Positions 50,103-58,567 of a stretch of 64,000 nt of DNA are shown piece by piece. A program made the position numbers and the translations under genes. Below the pieces are notes generated by a model that was not told the origin of the DNA, ran no database searches, and saw only the letters and a program-made list of their open reading frames with translations. The first letter of the stretch is position 1, and each line of letters begins with the position of its first letter. The DNA lies in NCBI GenBank assembly GCA_963780815.1, contig CAWADG010000009.1, forward strand, positions 124,001-188,000, written 5' to 3'. Source of the DNA: VRUE01 sp963780815 (lineage in GTDB: Bacteria; Actinomycetota; Thermoleophilia; Solirubrobacterales; 70-9).

Positions 50103-50153
50103 CGACAGGTTTCCCGACGATCCGAGCCAGAATTAGGGCGATAGGGTTCGACC

Positions 50154-50384
50154 ATGGCCGACGGCGAAAAGAAGGCCGTGATCGTCCTCGACGACGGCAA
50201 GCTCCTCTACGTACAGAGCACGATTGCGCACATCAATTCAGAGATCGAGAAAAGGAAGAGCCTGAACCTCCCCGTGATCCCAGTCGTCGATGAACGCGGA
50301 CGAGAGGTCTGGCTCAACGCCAACCACATCACCTCCTTCTACGAGTACGAGCCGGACCAGCCCATGGTCGCCTTCGGCCGCTGA
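50154..50384 (+). CDS. Small conserved-looking cytoplasmic protein
   Basis: 76 residues: AVIVLDDGKLLYVQSTIAHI, then IEKRKSLNLPVIPVVDERGR, then EVWLNANHITSFYEYEP. The strand pattern looks like a compact beta-alpha fold. No family name comes to mind. It stands alone. From 50385 to 50787 no gene is seen. Confidence 0.6.
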   Translation: MADGEKKAVIVLDDGKLLYVQSTIAHINSEIEKRKSLNLPVIPVVDERGREVWLNANHITSFYEYEPDQPMVAFGR

Positions 50385-50787
50385 TCGCCGATTAGTCGCG
50401 GACGTGGTCGATCCCCAATGGCCACTCTGACGTCCCGGCAACGGCGTCGCCCGTGATCACCGATACGGTTCCACGCCGCCAGTTCGTTGGGCCTGTCGGT
50501 GGTGAGTACAGGCCCCGAAGGGTGATCGCCCCTTCAGGAGGCAGCGGAAACGACCCGCTATCGATCAACATCGGGCTCGCTGTCGCGAAATCGAAACAGG
50601 GCGTGAAATTCTGTGAGTTGCTGCCGCCACCTCAGTTCGGCTTAGTCCAGGGTCGCCCGCGAGCGTTACAGCAGCCGATAACCGAGGTCGGCTGAGGAGG
50701 CGAGGTTCCACGTTGAAGCGGCCCACTCGCCGGGGCGATAACCGGGAGTACGCTCTCGCCCTTGCCTCCAGGGAACGAGGAAACCAC

Positions 50788-51295
50788 ACCGGCGGGAGCG
50801 CGGCGAGGCGCTCGGCGGTTCGATCGTCCACTTCTCGTCCTCTCGTCCGCCCTGGTGCTGACGTTGCCGGGTGCCGGAGCCGGCACCGTTCGCTCGGGCG
50901 CTGCCGCCTGGCTGCCGCACGTCCACCGGGCGGTGAGCACGGCGCCGGCCGCCAGCGTCTTCAAGGTGATGCTGTTGGCCTCCTTCTGCGGATGCGGGAC
51001 AAACGCGGTCTGATGGGCTACATCCCCCGGGCCCACCGTCCGTACGCCCGCTTCCTACTCTCGCACGTGATCCGCGCGCAGCGCTGGGGGGTCGGTCGCG
51101 TCGTGCCGAGCGGCTGGAAGCTCTATCTGAAGGGCGGATGGGGAAGCGGCTCCGGTCGGGTCGATCATCAGGTGGCGCTCCTCAGGCGCGGACGGCACCG
51201 CGTCGCGCTGGCGCTCTTCACCCAGTTCGATCCGGACCACGCCTATGGCAAGCGGACCTTGCGCGGCCCGACTTCGCGCCTGCTATGCGGCCTCG
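50788..51295 (+). pseudogene. Beta-lactamase-like serine hydrolase with internal deletion
   Basis: Frame one has a signal-like segment and APAASVFKVMLLASF, which carries an SxxK motif (SVFK). About 60 residues later in another frame comes YARFLLSHVIRAQRWGVGRV, then YLKGGWGSGSGRVDHQVALL with the KGG (KTG-type) motif, and FDPDHAYGKRTLRG. In class-A-like enzymes the two motifs are about 160 residues apart, so the middle (with SDN and the omega loop) has been lost. The gene ends just before a tRNA-like att scar. It is an inactive relic. Confidence 0.7.
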
Positions 51296-51358
51296 GACCT
51301 TGGGCCGCCCGGCACCCCGTTACGCGCGCCCCGTCACCCGACCGGGGGCCTAGCGGTC

Positions 51359-51383
51359 GCCGGTTCAAATCCGGCCCCTCCGA
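51359..51383 (+). other. tRNA 3'-end-like sequence (possible att site)
   Basis: A perfect T arm, GCCGG TTCAAAT CCGGC, is followed by CCCTCCGA, an acceptor-like strand. It is preceded by GGGGGCCTAGCGGTC, similar to the bases before the tRNA-like sequence at 42713. No 5' half is present. It lies between the beta-lactamase-like relic and the glycosidase start. Confidence 0.65.
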
Positions 51384-51387
51384 GCAA

Positions 51388-52509
51388 GTGCGGAAGCGGC
51401 GTCTTCTCAGCGGCATCGTTCTCGCTGCGCTGGTGCTCGGCGCTGTGCAGCTCGGCACTTACAGCGAGGCCGCGCCGAGGGCCAGCAGGCCTTCGGCCTT
51501 CCTCGGGATCTCCCCGCAGACCTCGCTGCACCGCGACGACCTGCGCCTTATGCGGAGGACAGGAGTCGGCTCGCTGCGCTTTCTCATCCTGTGGTCTCAG
51601 TCAGAGCCTGCGCCGGGCGTCTTTGACTGGGGGCCGACCGATGCCGTCCTGATGTCGACCTCGCGGTACGGCTTCGAGCGCCTGCCCGTGATCTGGGGCT
51701 CGCCATCATGGGTGGCGGGGACGGGCCCCGCAGGTCACTGTTCCTTTACTGCCGATCGGTGCTCGGCGCTGCGGTTACCGGTGCACAGCCCCGCTCAGCG
51801 CCGGGCCTGGTCGAGTTTCCTGCGGGCTCTCGTCGCGCGCTATGGCCCATCCGGGATCTTCTGGAAGCTTCACCCGGAGCTGCGCAAGGACCCGATTCGG
51901 ACCTGGCAGATCTGGAACGAGGAGAACGATCACCGCTTCGCCGAGGCTTCGGTCCGCGGCTACGCGACGTTGCTGCGCGTCTCGGCGCCGGCGATCCGCT
52001 CACTCGATCCTGATGCCCGGATCGTCCTCGGCGGCCTCTACGCGACGCCGAGGACAAGACCGTCCCTCGACGCGACGATCTTTCTCAGCCGCCTCTACAG
52101 CCTCAGGGGCATCAGGGGCCTCTTCGATGGAGTCGGCCTTCACCCCTACGCCGCCGACCCGAGCCTGATGGCCGCTGACATCAGGGCATTGCGAGCGGTG
52201 ATGAGCAGCCACGGCGAGGGGCGCAAGGGCCTATACATCACCGAGTTCGGCTGGGGCTCCCAGACACGGGCCGCGGGCGGTGACAAGTTTGAGAGGGGAC
52301 CGGCGGTGCAGGCGAGATACCTGAAGCGCGCCTGGGAAATCCTGCTCGCAAACCGCAGGCGCTGGAACCTCCGCGCCGCCTACTGGTTCACCTGGCAGGA
52401 CATTCCGGCCGCCAGCACCCCATGCGACTTCTGTGATTCGGCGGGCCTGCTGAAGCTCGACGGTGAGCCCAAGGCGGCTCTGCGCCGCTTCGCCCAGGTG
52501 GCCCGTTGA
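51388..52509 (+). CDS. Exported glycoside hydrolase (GH5/GH39-like TIM barrel)
   Basis: 373 residues from GTG 51388. The N-terminal signal or anchor helix is LLSGIVLAALVLGAVQLG. The TIM-barrel glycosidase has TGVGSLRFLILWSQSEPAPG, GFERLPVIWGSPSWVAG, the acid/base in TWQIWNEEND and the nucleophile in LYITEFGWGSQ, with YWFTWQDI near the end. The NE and E arrangement is that of clan GH-A. Cleavage of a surface or secreted polysaccharide is expected; the sugar is unknown. The gene starts five bases after a tRNA-like att scar, so its original 5' region may have changed. Confidence 0.85.
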   Translation: MRKRRLLSGIVLAALVLGAVQLGTYSEAAPRASRPSAFLGISPQTSLHRDDLRLMRRTGVGSLRFLILWSQSEPAPGVFDWGPTDAVLMSTSRYGFERLPVIWGSPSWVAGTGPAGHCSFTADRCSALRLPVHSPAQRRAWSSFLRALVARYGPSGIFWKLHPELRKDPIRTWQIWNEENDHRFAEASVRGYATLLRVSAPAIRSLDPDARIVLGGLYATPRTRPSLDATIFLSRLYSLRGIRGLFDGVGLHPYAADPSLMAADIRALRAVMSSHGEGRKGLYITEFGWGSQTRAAGGDKFERGPAVQARYLKRAWEILLANRRRWNLRAAYWFTWQDIPAASTPCDFCDSAGLLKLDGEPKAALRRFAQVAR

Positions 52510-52580
52510 AGCGGCGCGGTTGACGGGGTCGCGCCCGCGAGGGAGAATCGGCCTCGCCAACAGCGCGGAAGGAGACCGAC

Positions 52581-53183
52581 GTGTCCTGGAGCCTGAAGGG
52601 GAGCTATATCGAGACGTGCTCGTGTGACCTCATGTGCCCGTGCAACATGTCTTTGGACCACGGCGCGACCTACGACTACTGCCGGGTCACGCTCGTCTTC
52701 AACATCAAGGAGGGCGAGATCGAGGGCACCGACGTCAGCGGCCTCGGGGTCGCGGCCATCGCGGACACCCCGAAGGTCATGACCGAGGGCAACTGGCGCC
52801 TCGGCATGTTCATAGACGAGCGCGCAAGCGACGAGCAAATGGACAAGCTGACCGCCGTGTTCGGTGGACAGAAGGGCGGTCCGATGGAGGCGATCAGTCC
52901 CCTCATCGGCGAGATGCTCGGCGTGGAGCGGGCGTCCTTCGAGATCGTCGAGGACGGGCTGCGCCACGGTGTCGCCATCGGGGACGCGATCGACTTCGAG
53001 ATCGAGGACATTGTTCCGTTCGGGGTGGAGACGGGGGAGCCGGTACGGCTCGTCGGCGTCTTCCATCCGGCCTCGTCGGAGTTCAACGCCGCCGAGGCAA
53101 CGCGCTCGAAGATCAGCGCCTTCGGCATCGAGTACGAGGGGAAGACGGGTATCTCGACATCTGAATTCGCCTGGGCCGCCTGA
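52581..53183 (+). CDS. DUF1326 protein
   Basis: 200 residues. It has the N-terminal ETCSCDLMCPCNMSLDHGAT with the family's CSC...CPC cysteines, RVTLVFNIKEGEIEGTDVSG, and later EDGLRHGVAIGDAIDFEIED. DUF1326 proteins are uncharacterised; the Cys cluster suggests metal or thiol chemistry. GTG start with GGAAGGAG upstream. It is convergent with a DUF2182 membrane protein, and I recall the two families occurring together. Confidence 0.9.
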   Translation: MSWSLKGSYIETCSCDLMCPCNMSLDHGATYDYCRVTLVFNIKEGEIEGTDVSGLGVAAIADTPKVMTEGNWRLGMFIDERASDEQMDKLTAVFGGQKGGPMEAISPLIGEMLGVERASFEIVEDGLRHGVAIGDAIDFEIEDIVPFGVETGEPVRLVGVFHPASSEFNAAEATRSKISAFGIEYEGKTGISTSEFAWAA

Positions 53184-53187
53184 AGCG

Positions 53188-54111
53188 CTAGGGCGCCGGC
53201 ATCCCGTTGTCGGCGCCGTTCATCCCGCCGGGGGAATGCATCTGCCCGTCGCCCATCGGCCCGCCGTCGCCCGAGCCTTCGTCCATCCCCATCGAATCCA
53301 TCGCCCGCACCGCCGCGGGTGAGCCCGGCACGGTGAGCCCCGGCACCTTGTCGGGGACGAAGGCCACCGCGAGCCCGAGCACGACCAGGAGGACGGCGAC
53401 CGAGCGATTGGCCACCGCCTGCCAGGGCAACAGCTTCTCGAGCGCGATCAGGGCGGCGATCAGGACCATCCAGCCGATGCTCATTACGCCGAGGGCGAAG
53501 AGCGCCGCCATCAGGCCCCAGCAGCAGCCGACGCACCAGCCCCCGTGCTCAGTGCCCATTCGCAGCGCGCCGACCCGCCCCGAGCGCCAGTGCATGAGCA
53601 CGAACGTCATCGGGTTCCGGCAGTGCCGCAGGCAGACGTCCTTGAGCGGGGTGAGCTGGTAGATCCCGGCCGCGATGATGATCCCCCCGGCCACGTAGGG
53701 CCCGCCGCTGTCCCAGGCCAGGAAGCCGAGGTCGAGGGACCGCCCGATCTCGAAGATCGCGTAGGCGAACCCGCCCACCGCCGCCCAGGTGAGCAGGTAG
53801 CCGCCGACGAAGATCGCTGTGGCGCCGGCCTGGGTCGGCTGGCCCTTCCGCCGTTTTCCCTCCTCGATGCGCGCGTACATGACGACCATCGGCGCGATCG
53901 ACGGGAACATCATCGCGGCCATCATCACCACCCAGGACGTGAGCCAGAAGCCGAGACCGCCGAGATCCGTGCCGGGGCCCGCGTCCATCCCCGCCATCCG
54001 GTCTCCTGTCATCGCCCAGGCGATGGCGGCGAGAAGCAGCAGGCCGAAGATGAGGCCGAGCTGCACGGCGCTCGGCAGAGGGGGTGCGCGGCGGAGCGTG
54101 GCTGACTCCAT
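53188..54111 (-). CDS. DUF2182 integral membrane protein, copy I
   Basis: 307 residues, about seven helices. Family marks are SWVVMMAAMMFPSIAPMV, KDVCLRHCRNPM, GGWCVGCCWGLMAALFALG and, at the end, Met-rich text (SMGMDEGSGD, DGQMHSPGGMNGA) that could bind copper or another soft metal. The family is described as predicted metal-binding. It is close in sequence to copy II at 57499-58428 (DAGPGTD, VWVVMMAAMMFPS). Its stop lies four bases from the convergent DUF1326 stop. Confidence 0.9.
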   Translation of the reverse strand: MESATLRRAPPLPSAVQLGLIFGLLLLAAIAWAMTGDRMAGMDAGPGTDLGGLGFWLTSWVVMMAAMMFPSIAPMVVMYARIEEGKRRKGQPTQAGATAIFVGGYLLTWAAVGGFAYAIFEIGRSLDLGFLAWDSGGPYVAGGIIIAAGIYQLTPLKDVCLRHCRNPMTFVLMHWRSGRVGALRMGTEHGGWCVGCCWGLMAALFALGVMSIGWMVLIAALIALEKLLPWQAVANRSVAVLLVVLGLAVAFVPDKVPGLTVPGSPAAVRAMDSMGMDEGSGDGGPMGDGQMHSPGGMNGADNGMPAP

Positions 54112-54200
54112 CGTGCCTGGACTCTAGTCGCCCAGGAAGCCGGCGGCCAGTGGCGGCCGGGACCTCACGGTCTGGGTGAGAAGCAGATCATCTCCGGCGG

Positions 54201-54701
54201 TCACCCACGACCGGAGCGCAGCCTCAGGCCGAGCGCCGAGACGGCGGCGTCGTCATCGATCAGGCGGCTGTAGGCACAGATGACGATATTGCGGATCCGG
54301 GGGGCGGTTCGGAACTGGATCGGGATGCCGAAGGCTCCGAAGTGGCCCTCGTTCAAACCCTGCGCGATCCGAGCAATGCCGAGGTTGATCTCGTTTTGAA
54401 GCTCTTCGGCGAAGGAGCGGGGACAGTTGGGCAGCACATTCCCGTTCTGCGCGAAGGCGTCGAGCTGGTAGGCGATGGAGTCACCGCTGCCCGGGTAGCC
54501 GGCTTCGAAGGGGGCGTTCGACCCGCTGACGACGACCTTCACGATCCTGCCGGCGCGAGGCTTGCCGGCGACCTTGATCTCCAGGCTGCTGTTCGGATAG
54601 GACGGGGCGGGGAGGAAGACCTTGTCATTGCCTTGCGCAGCCCCGGCCACCGACAGAAGGAAGACGAGGCCGCCGAATGTGGCCGCGGCGAACCGGCGCA
54701 T
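54201..54701 (-). CDS. Exported protein of unknown function
   Basis: 166 residues from MRRFAAATFGG at 54701; the frame is open to 54821. The signal peptide ends near AQGNDKVF. The mature part reads as an Ig-like beta domain (SSLEIKVAGKPRAGRIVKVV, SGSNAPFEAGY) followed by helices (RSFAEELQNEINLGIARIA) and VICAYSRLIDDDA. It has Cys at two places only. I do not know a function. Confidence 0.6.
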   Translation of the reverse strand: MRRFAAATFGGLVFLLSVAGAAQGNDKVFLPAPSYPNSSLEIKVAGKPRAGRIVKVVVSGSNAPFEAGYPGSGDSIAYQLDAFAQNGNVLPNCPRSFAEELQNEINLGIARIAQGLNEGHFGAFGIPIQFRTAPRIRNIVICAYSRLIDDDAAVSALGLRLRSGRG

Positions 54702-54911
54702 AGTGGCGGTCCTGTGGCGAGGCGCCGGGTCGGCCCCGTCGTTTCGAGTGTCGACCTGGCGGACGCTTGCGTCAGCGTCGGTGAGCGCGATATATGCGAT
54801 TGGTGTGGCGGGTGATCTCATCTTGTTCCTCCAATGTCCTGCCGGTGCTTGAGAATGCGGCCGCGTGATCCGGGCGCCGATGCCTGTCGGTAGAACCTAA
54901 TTCTAGTTTAC

Positions 54912-54926
54912 TAGAGTGCTACTCTA
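54912..54926. promoter_or_regulatory. Palindrome at the tetR-type gene start, probable operator
   Basis: TAGAGTGCTACTCTA is a perfect 6-3-6 inverted repeat 7 bases before the start codon of a TetR-family gene. The surrounding bases (ctagtttactag) add a second partial palindrome. Autorepression is likely. Confidence 0.65.
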
Positions 54927-54933
54927 ACAAACG

Positions 54934-55566
54934 ATGGCAGGGAAAGCAGCGACGCCAATCGGCCAGGCGCGACGAGCGACGATCATCGAGGCCGCTCTGC
55001 GCCAATTCCTCGCCCAGGGGCTGACGGCGACGACCTTAAAAGAGATCCAGCGCGAGTCGGGGTCTTCGACAGGCAGCCTCTACCACCAGTTCAAGAGCAA
55101 GGAGGCACTCGCGGGTGCCGTCTACGCCGACTGCTCCGTGCGCCACCAGCGTGCGTTCCTCGATGAGCTCGGCCGCCACGACGACCCAGAGGCGGCAGTG
55201 AAGGGAATCGTCCGCATGCACATCGCCTGGTGCGTCGAGAACCCGGGAATGGCACGCTTCTTGGCAACGATCAGCGAGCCTGCGGTGCTCGGGGCCGCCG
55301 AAGCCGAGCTCAAGGCGGGCAACGAGCGCTTCGCCGCCGCCGTTCGTGCCTGGTGGCGGCCGCACGCGCACTACGGGGTGTTACGGCCTTTGACCGCCGC
55401 GCAAAGCCTGGCGCTGTGGCTCGGTCCCGCGCAGGAGTGGATACGGGCCTGGCTCCTCGGGGCCTTCGAGGAGCCACCCTCCGAGGCCGAGATCGAGATG
55501 CTCGCGGACGCCGCCTGGCTTTGCCTGCGCCAGCCGGGCGAGATCTCGCGCTCTCCTGCCCCTTGA
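54934..55566 (+). CDS. TetR-family transcription repressor
   Basis: 210 residues. The N-terminal HTH is AALRQFLAQGLTATTLKEIQ then SGSSTGSLYHQFKSKEALAG, characteristic of the family. The C-terminal ligand domain is helical and matches TetR_C forms such as IAWCVENPGMARFLA. A perfect palindrome just upstream is a good operator candidate. Regulated genes may include the small isomerase-like gene that follows. Confidence 0.93.
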   Translation: MAGKAATPIGQARRATIIEAALRQFLAQGLTATTLKEIQRESGSSTGSLYHQFKSKEALAGAVYADCSVRHQRAFLDELGRHDDPEAAVKGIVRMHIAWCVENPGMARFLATISEPAVLGAAEAELKAGNERFAAAVRAWWRPHAHYGVLRPLTAAQSLALWLGPAQEWIRAWLLGAFEEPPSEAEIEMLADAAWLCLRQPGEISRSPAP

Positions 55567-55624
55567 CCAGCGCCGGCGCGGTGAGAGACTGGACCCAGAT
55601 ATCCCCTAGGTCTGGAGGATTGCC

Positions 55625-55933
55625 GTGAAGTACTTCGTTAGCGCGACACCCGGTCCGATGCCTCCAACTCCAGAGCAGTTCGACACTGCCCTTGACTGGC
55701 TCCAGGGCAAGGTTGACGACGGCACGTTCGACTGCGTCTTTGGGTTCCTGGAGGGCGGCGGCTTCAGCGTCGCAAACGTCAATTCCCATAGCGAGGTCCT
55801 GGACCTGATGGCGGACTACCCGCTGTTTGGTCTCGCCACCTGGGAGGTCCGGCCGTTGCTCGAGTTCCGGGAAGGAACCGAAACGATCCGGGCGAAACTG
55901 GCCGAGGCGCAGGCAGCGATGGGTGGTGGCTAA
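55625..55933 (+). CDS. Muconolactone-isomerase-like small protein
   Basis: 102 residues with a ferredoxin-like fold: MKYFVSATPGPMPPTPEQFD, GTFDCVFGFLEGGGFSVAN, SHSEVLDLMADYPLFGLATW. It fits the muconolactone delta-isomerase/YCII-like superfamily, but the catalytic role is not shown. It lies 58 bases after the TetR gene on the same strand. GGAGG precedes the ATG. Confidence 0.7.
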   Translation: MKYFVSATPGPMPPTPEQFDTALDWLQGKVDDGTFDCVFGFLEGGGFSVANVNSHSEVLDLMADYPLFGLATWEVRPLLEFREGTETIRAKLAEAQAAMGGG

Positions 55934-55943
55934 GGCGCGGTAG

Positions 55944-56384
55944 TCAGCCGGCCAGGGAGCGCCCGAGCTCGTCGAGGCACGCGCGCCAGCCCCTGTCCTG
56001 GCTGTCGCGGCGGTGATCGGTCGAGATGCCGCTGTTGATCATCAGCACCCTGGTCGACCCGCCGGCCTCGGAGAAGGAGAGCTCGATCAGCTGCTCGTTG
56101 GAGGCGTCGTCGTCGAAGGTCCAGGTCATCACCAGTCGGCGCGGCCGGTCGATCAGGGTGTATTCGCCCTCCGCGCCGGCCTCCGTCCCGTCGAGCCTCC
56201 GCATCACCACCCTGACCTTTCCGCCCTCGCGGAGGTCGACCTCGGCCCGGGCGGTATCCCAGTCGGGGCCGGGGCGGAACCAGCGGCGCATCACCTCGGC
56301 GCTGGTCCAGGCGTCGAAGACGTCCTCCGCCGGAGCTCCGAACGTTCGCTCGATCCGCACCACATGGCCGGTCTCCTCGGTCAT
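55944..56384 (-). CDS. AHSA1/SRPBCC-family protein
   Basis: 146 residues from MTEETGHVVRIER at 56384. The AHSA1-like text is FGAPAEDVFDAWTSAEVMRRWF, GEYTLIDRPRRLVMTWTFDD and ELSFSEAGGSTRVLM, with RGWRACLDELGRSL in the last helix. The fold binds a hydrophobic ligand. It overlaps the ArsR gene by four bases; ArsR-AHSA1 pairs are very common, and the regulator may control or sense the same ligand. Confidence 0.92.
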   Translation of the reverse strand: MTEETGHVVRIERTFGAPAEDVFDAWTSAEVMRRWFRPGPDWDTARAEVDLREGGKVRVVMRRLDGTEAGAEGEYTLIDRPRRLVMTWTFDDDASNEQLIELSFSEAGGSTRVLMINSGISTDHRRDSQDRGWRACLDELGRSLAG

Positions 56385-56698
56385 TGCCGCTCCTTCCGTT
56401 CCTCCAGGTACTCGCCGACGACATCGAACAGGCGCTCCCAGCGCTCTCGCTGGCTTTCTATCCAATCGGAGGCCTCGGCGAGCGCGTCAGGCCGCAGTGC
56501 GAGGCGGTGGGTCCGGCCGTCGATCACCCGGCTGACGACACCCGCCTCCTCCAGCATCTTGAGGTGCCGGGAGATGGTCGGCTTGGAAACGCCGAAATCC
56601 CGCGAAACCTCACCGACCGTCGTCGCGCCGTCGCTGAGCCGTTCGACGATGTCCCGTCGGAGCGGGTGGGCGAGAGCCTTGAACGTATCGTTAGCCAT
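56381..56698 (-). CDS. ArsR-family transcription regulator
   Basis: 105 residues from MANDTFKALAHPLRRDIVE at 56698; an in-frame ATG at 56722 is less likely. The winged helix is FKALAHPLRRDIVERLSDGA, GEVSRDFGVSKPTISRHLKM and RVIDGRTHRLAL. No metal-binding cysteines are seen, so it is of the non-metal type that pairs with AHSA1 proteins. A palindrome overlapping its start codon may be its operator. Confidence 0.93.
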   Translation of the reverse strand: MANDTFKALAHPLRRDIVERLSDGATTVGEVSRDFGVSKPTISRHLKMLEEAGVVSRVIDGRTHRLALRPDALAEASDWIESQRERWERLFDVVGEYLEERKERQ

Positions 56699-56707
56699 TC
56701 TGCTAAC
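56690..56707. promoter_or_regulatory. Inverted repeat over the arsR-type start codon
   Basis: GTTAGC and GCTAAC are separated by six bases and include the start codon. The following ctatatagg is a plausible promoter element for the gene pair, read on the minus strand. Autoregulation inferred. Confidence 0.55.
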
Positions 56708-56748
56708 TATATAGGCATCCACTGCGGACCCAGAGAGGAGACAGGCCG

Positions 56749-57483
56749 ATGACCGAGCACAGGATTGGCACCGAGGAGGAGTGGAAGGCGGAGCGCGCCG
56801 AGCTGCTGAAGGAGGAGAAAGAGCTCACCCGTCGCAACGACGAGCTCACGAGGAAGAGGCGCGAGCTGCCCTGGGTGCCGGTCGAGGCCGATTACCGGTT
56901 CGAGACCGAGGACGGCACGAAGTCCCTCGCCGACCTCTTCGACGGCAGGTCCCAGCTGCTCGTCTACCACTTCATGTTCGGGCCGCCCTATGAGGCGGGC
57001 TGCCCGGTCTGCTCCTCGATCGCCGACACGCTCGATCCCCAGGTCCCTCACCTGAAGGCCCGGGACGCCACTCTGCTGCTCGCTTCCCGCGCGCCGCTCG
57101 AGAAGCTCCTCGCCTTCAGGGAGAGGATGGGCTGGGGCATCGAGTGGGTCTCGAGCGGCGGCAGCGACTTCAACCGCGACCTCGGATTCCTCAACACCGA
57201 GGAGGAGCTGAAGCCGTTCCTCGAGGGCGAGATCCCGATAACCGTCGTGGAGAACGCGCGCTCGTGCGGGACCGACGCCCTCGGCTACGTCAGCGAGGGG
57301 CCGGGCCTCAGCGTCTACGCGCTTTCGGACGGCACCGTCTACCGCACCTACGTGTCGACCTCCCGCGGGCTGGAACCCGCGATGGCCTACTACGGCCTGC
57401 TCGACCGGACCCCGAAGGGCCGCGACGAGAGCGCCACCGAGCCGCTCTGGGTGCGGCGCCACGATGAGTATGTGGACGACTGA
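56749..57483 (+). CDS. DUF899 thioredoxin-like protein
   Basis: 244 residues. A coiled N-terminal helix (EEEWKAERAELLKEEKELTR) is followed by the family core: RRELPWVPVEADYRFET, SQLLVYHFMFGPPYEAGCPV, CSSIADTLDPQVPHLKARD, and the ending YYGLLDRTPKGRDE. One CPVC-type pair (GCPVCSS) could be redox-active. DUF899 proteins look like thioredoxin-fold enzymes with unknown substrates. Next to DUF2182 copy II, 15 bases downstream. Confidence 0.92.
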   Translation: MTEHRIGTEEEWKAERAELLKEEKELTRRNDELTRKRRELPWVPVEADYRFETEDGTKSLADLFDGRSQLLVYHFMFGPPYEAGCPVCSSIADTLDPQVPHLKARDATLLLASRAPLEKLLAFRERMGWGIEWVSSGGSDFNRDLGFLNTEEELKPFLEGEIPITVVENARSCGTDALGYVSEGPGLSVYALSDGTVYRTYVSTSRGLEPAMAYYGLLDRTPKGRDESATEPLWVRRHDEYVDD

Positions 57484-57498
57484 GACCCGGGAGATCTC

Positions 57499-58428
57499 AT
57501 GAGCAGCCTGAGCGAAACGACGATGGGCTCGAACGTCGCCCACCGCGCCCCGCCGCTGCCGGGCCTGATTCAATTCGGGCTGATCGGCACCCTTGTCGCC
57601 CTGGCGGCGCTGGCCTGGGCGGTGACCGGCGAACAGATGTCGGGAATGGACGCGGGGCCCGGCACTGATCCCGGGACGCTCGGCTTCTTCCTCGGGGTCT
57701 GGGTGGTGATGATGGCGGCGATGATGTTCCCCTCGATCGTGCCGATGGTCGTGATGTACGCGCGCATCCAGGAGGGGCGGCGGGGGCAGGGCCAGGCGGC
57801 CGCGGCGGCTGCGACGGCGATCTTCGTCGGTGGCTATCTGGTCGCCTGGACGGCCGCCGGGCTCCTCGGCTACGCGGGCTTCGAGCTCGGTAGGGCGGCG
57901 ACCGGCAATCTCTTCTCATGGGACGGCGCCGGTCCCTACCTGGCGGGCGGCGTACTCGTCGGCGCGGCCGCCTACCAACTGACCCGGCCGAAGGACCTCT
58001 GCCTGCGCCACTGCCGCGACCCCTTCAGGTTCGTGGCGCAGCACTGGCGACCGGGCGCCGCCGGCGCCATGCAGATGGGCATCATCCACGGCTGTTGGTG
58101 CGTCGGCTGCTGCTGGGCGCTGATGGCGTCGCTCTTCGCGCTCGGCGTGATGAGCCTCGGCTGGATGGCGCTGATCGCCGCCCTGATCGCCGTCGAGAGG
58201 CTTCTGCCCCCGAAGGAGGTTGCGAACCGGGGCGTTGCGCCGCTTCTGGTCGCGATCGGGATCTCGCTCGCCTTCGCCCCCGGCGCGTTGCCGGGATTGA
58301 CCGTGCCCGGGTCGCCGGCCGCGATGTCCGGGATGGAAGCGACGCCGGGCATGCAGGACGGACATATGGGTGGGCAGAGCTCGATCGGCACCAACTCGAT
58401 GGACAGCGGCTCGAGCGCAATGCCCTGA
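57499..58428 (+). CDS. DUF2182 integral membrane protein, copy II
   Basis: 309 residues, about seven helices. Family marks are GVWVVMMAAMMFPSIVPMVV, KDLCLRHCRDPFRF, GIIHGCWCVGCCWALMASLF, and a Met/His-containing tail (GMEATPGMQDGHMGGQ) suited to a soft metal. It is a paralogue of 53188-54111. It follows the DUF899 gene by 15 bases, so the two are one operon. Confidence 0.92.
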   Translation: MSSLSETTMGSNVAHRAPPLPGLIQFGLIGTLVALAALAWAVTGEQMSGMDAGPGTDPGTLGFFLGVWVVMMAAMMFPSIVPMVVMYARIQEGRRGQGQAAAAAATAIFVGGYLVAWTAAGLLGYAGFELGRAATGNLFSWDGAGPYLAGGVLVGAAAYQLTRPKDLCLRHCRDPFRFVAQHWRPGAAGAMQMGIIHGCWCVGCCWALMASLFALGVMSLGWMALIAALIAVERLLPPKEVANRGVAPLLVAIGISLAFAPGALPGLTVPGSPAAMSGMEATPGMQDGHMGGQSSIGTNSMDSGSSAMP

Positions 58429-58567
58429 GTCGGCCCCCGTCTCGGTCTGGCCACGGCGATCCTGATCCTTTTCAACCGGCACCTGTCGATTTCACGGCCT
58501 TCCGTTCGTCGTATGGGTATACGGCTCGGGACCGACCTGAGCCGAGCGCAACGTGAAGGAGGACATC

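Noticed and set aside
50453..50695. 80-residue plus-strand frame
   Set aside because: Low-complexity with no start signal; overlaps no conserved text.
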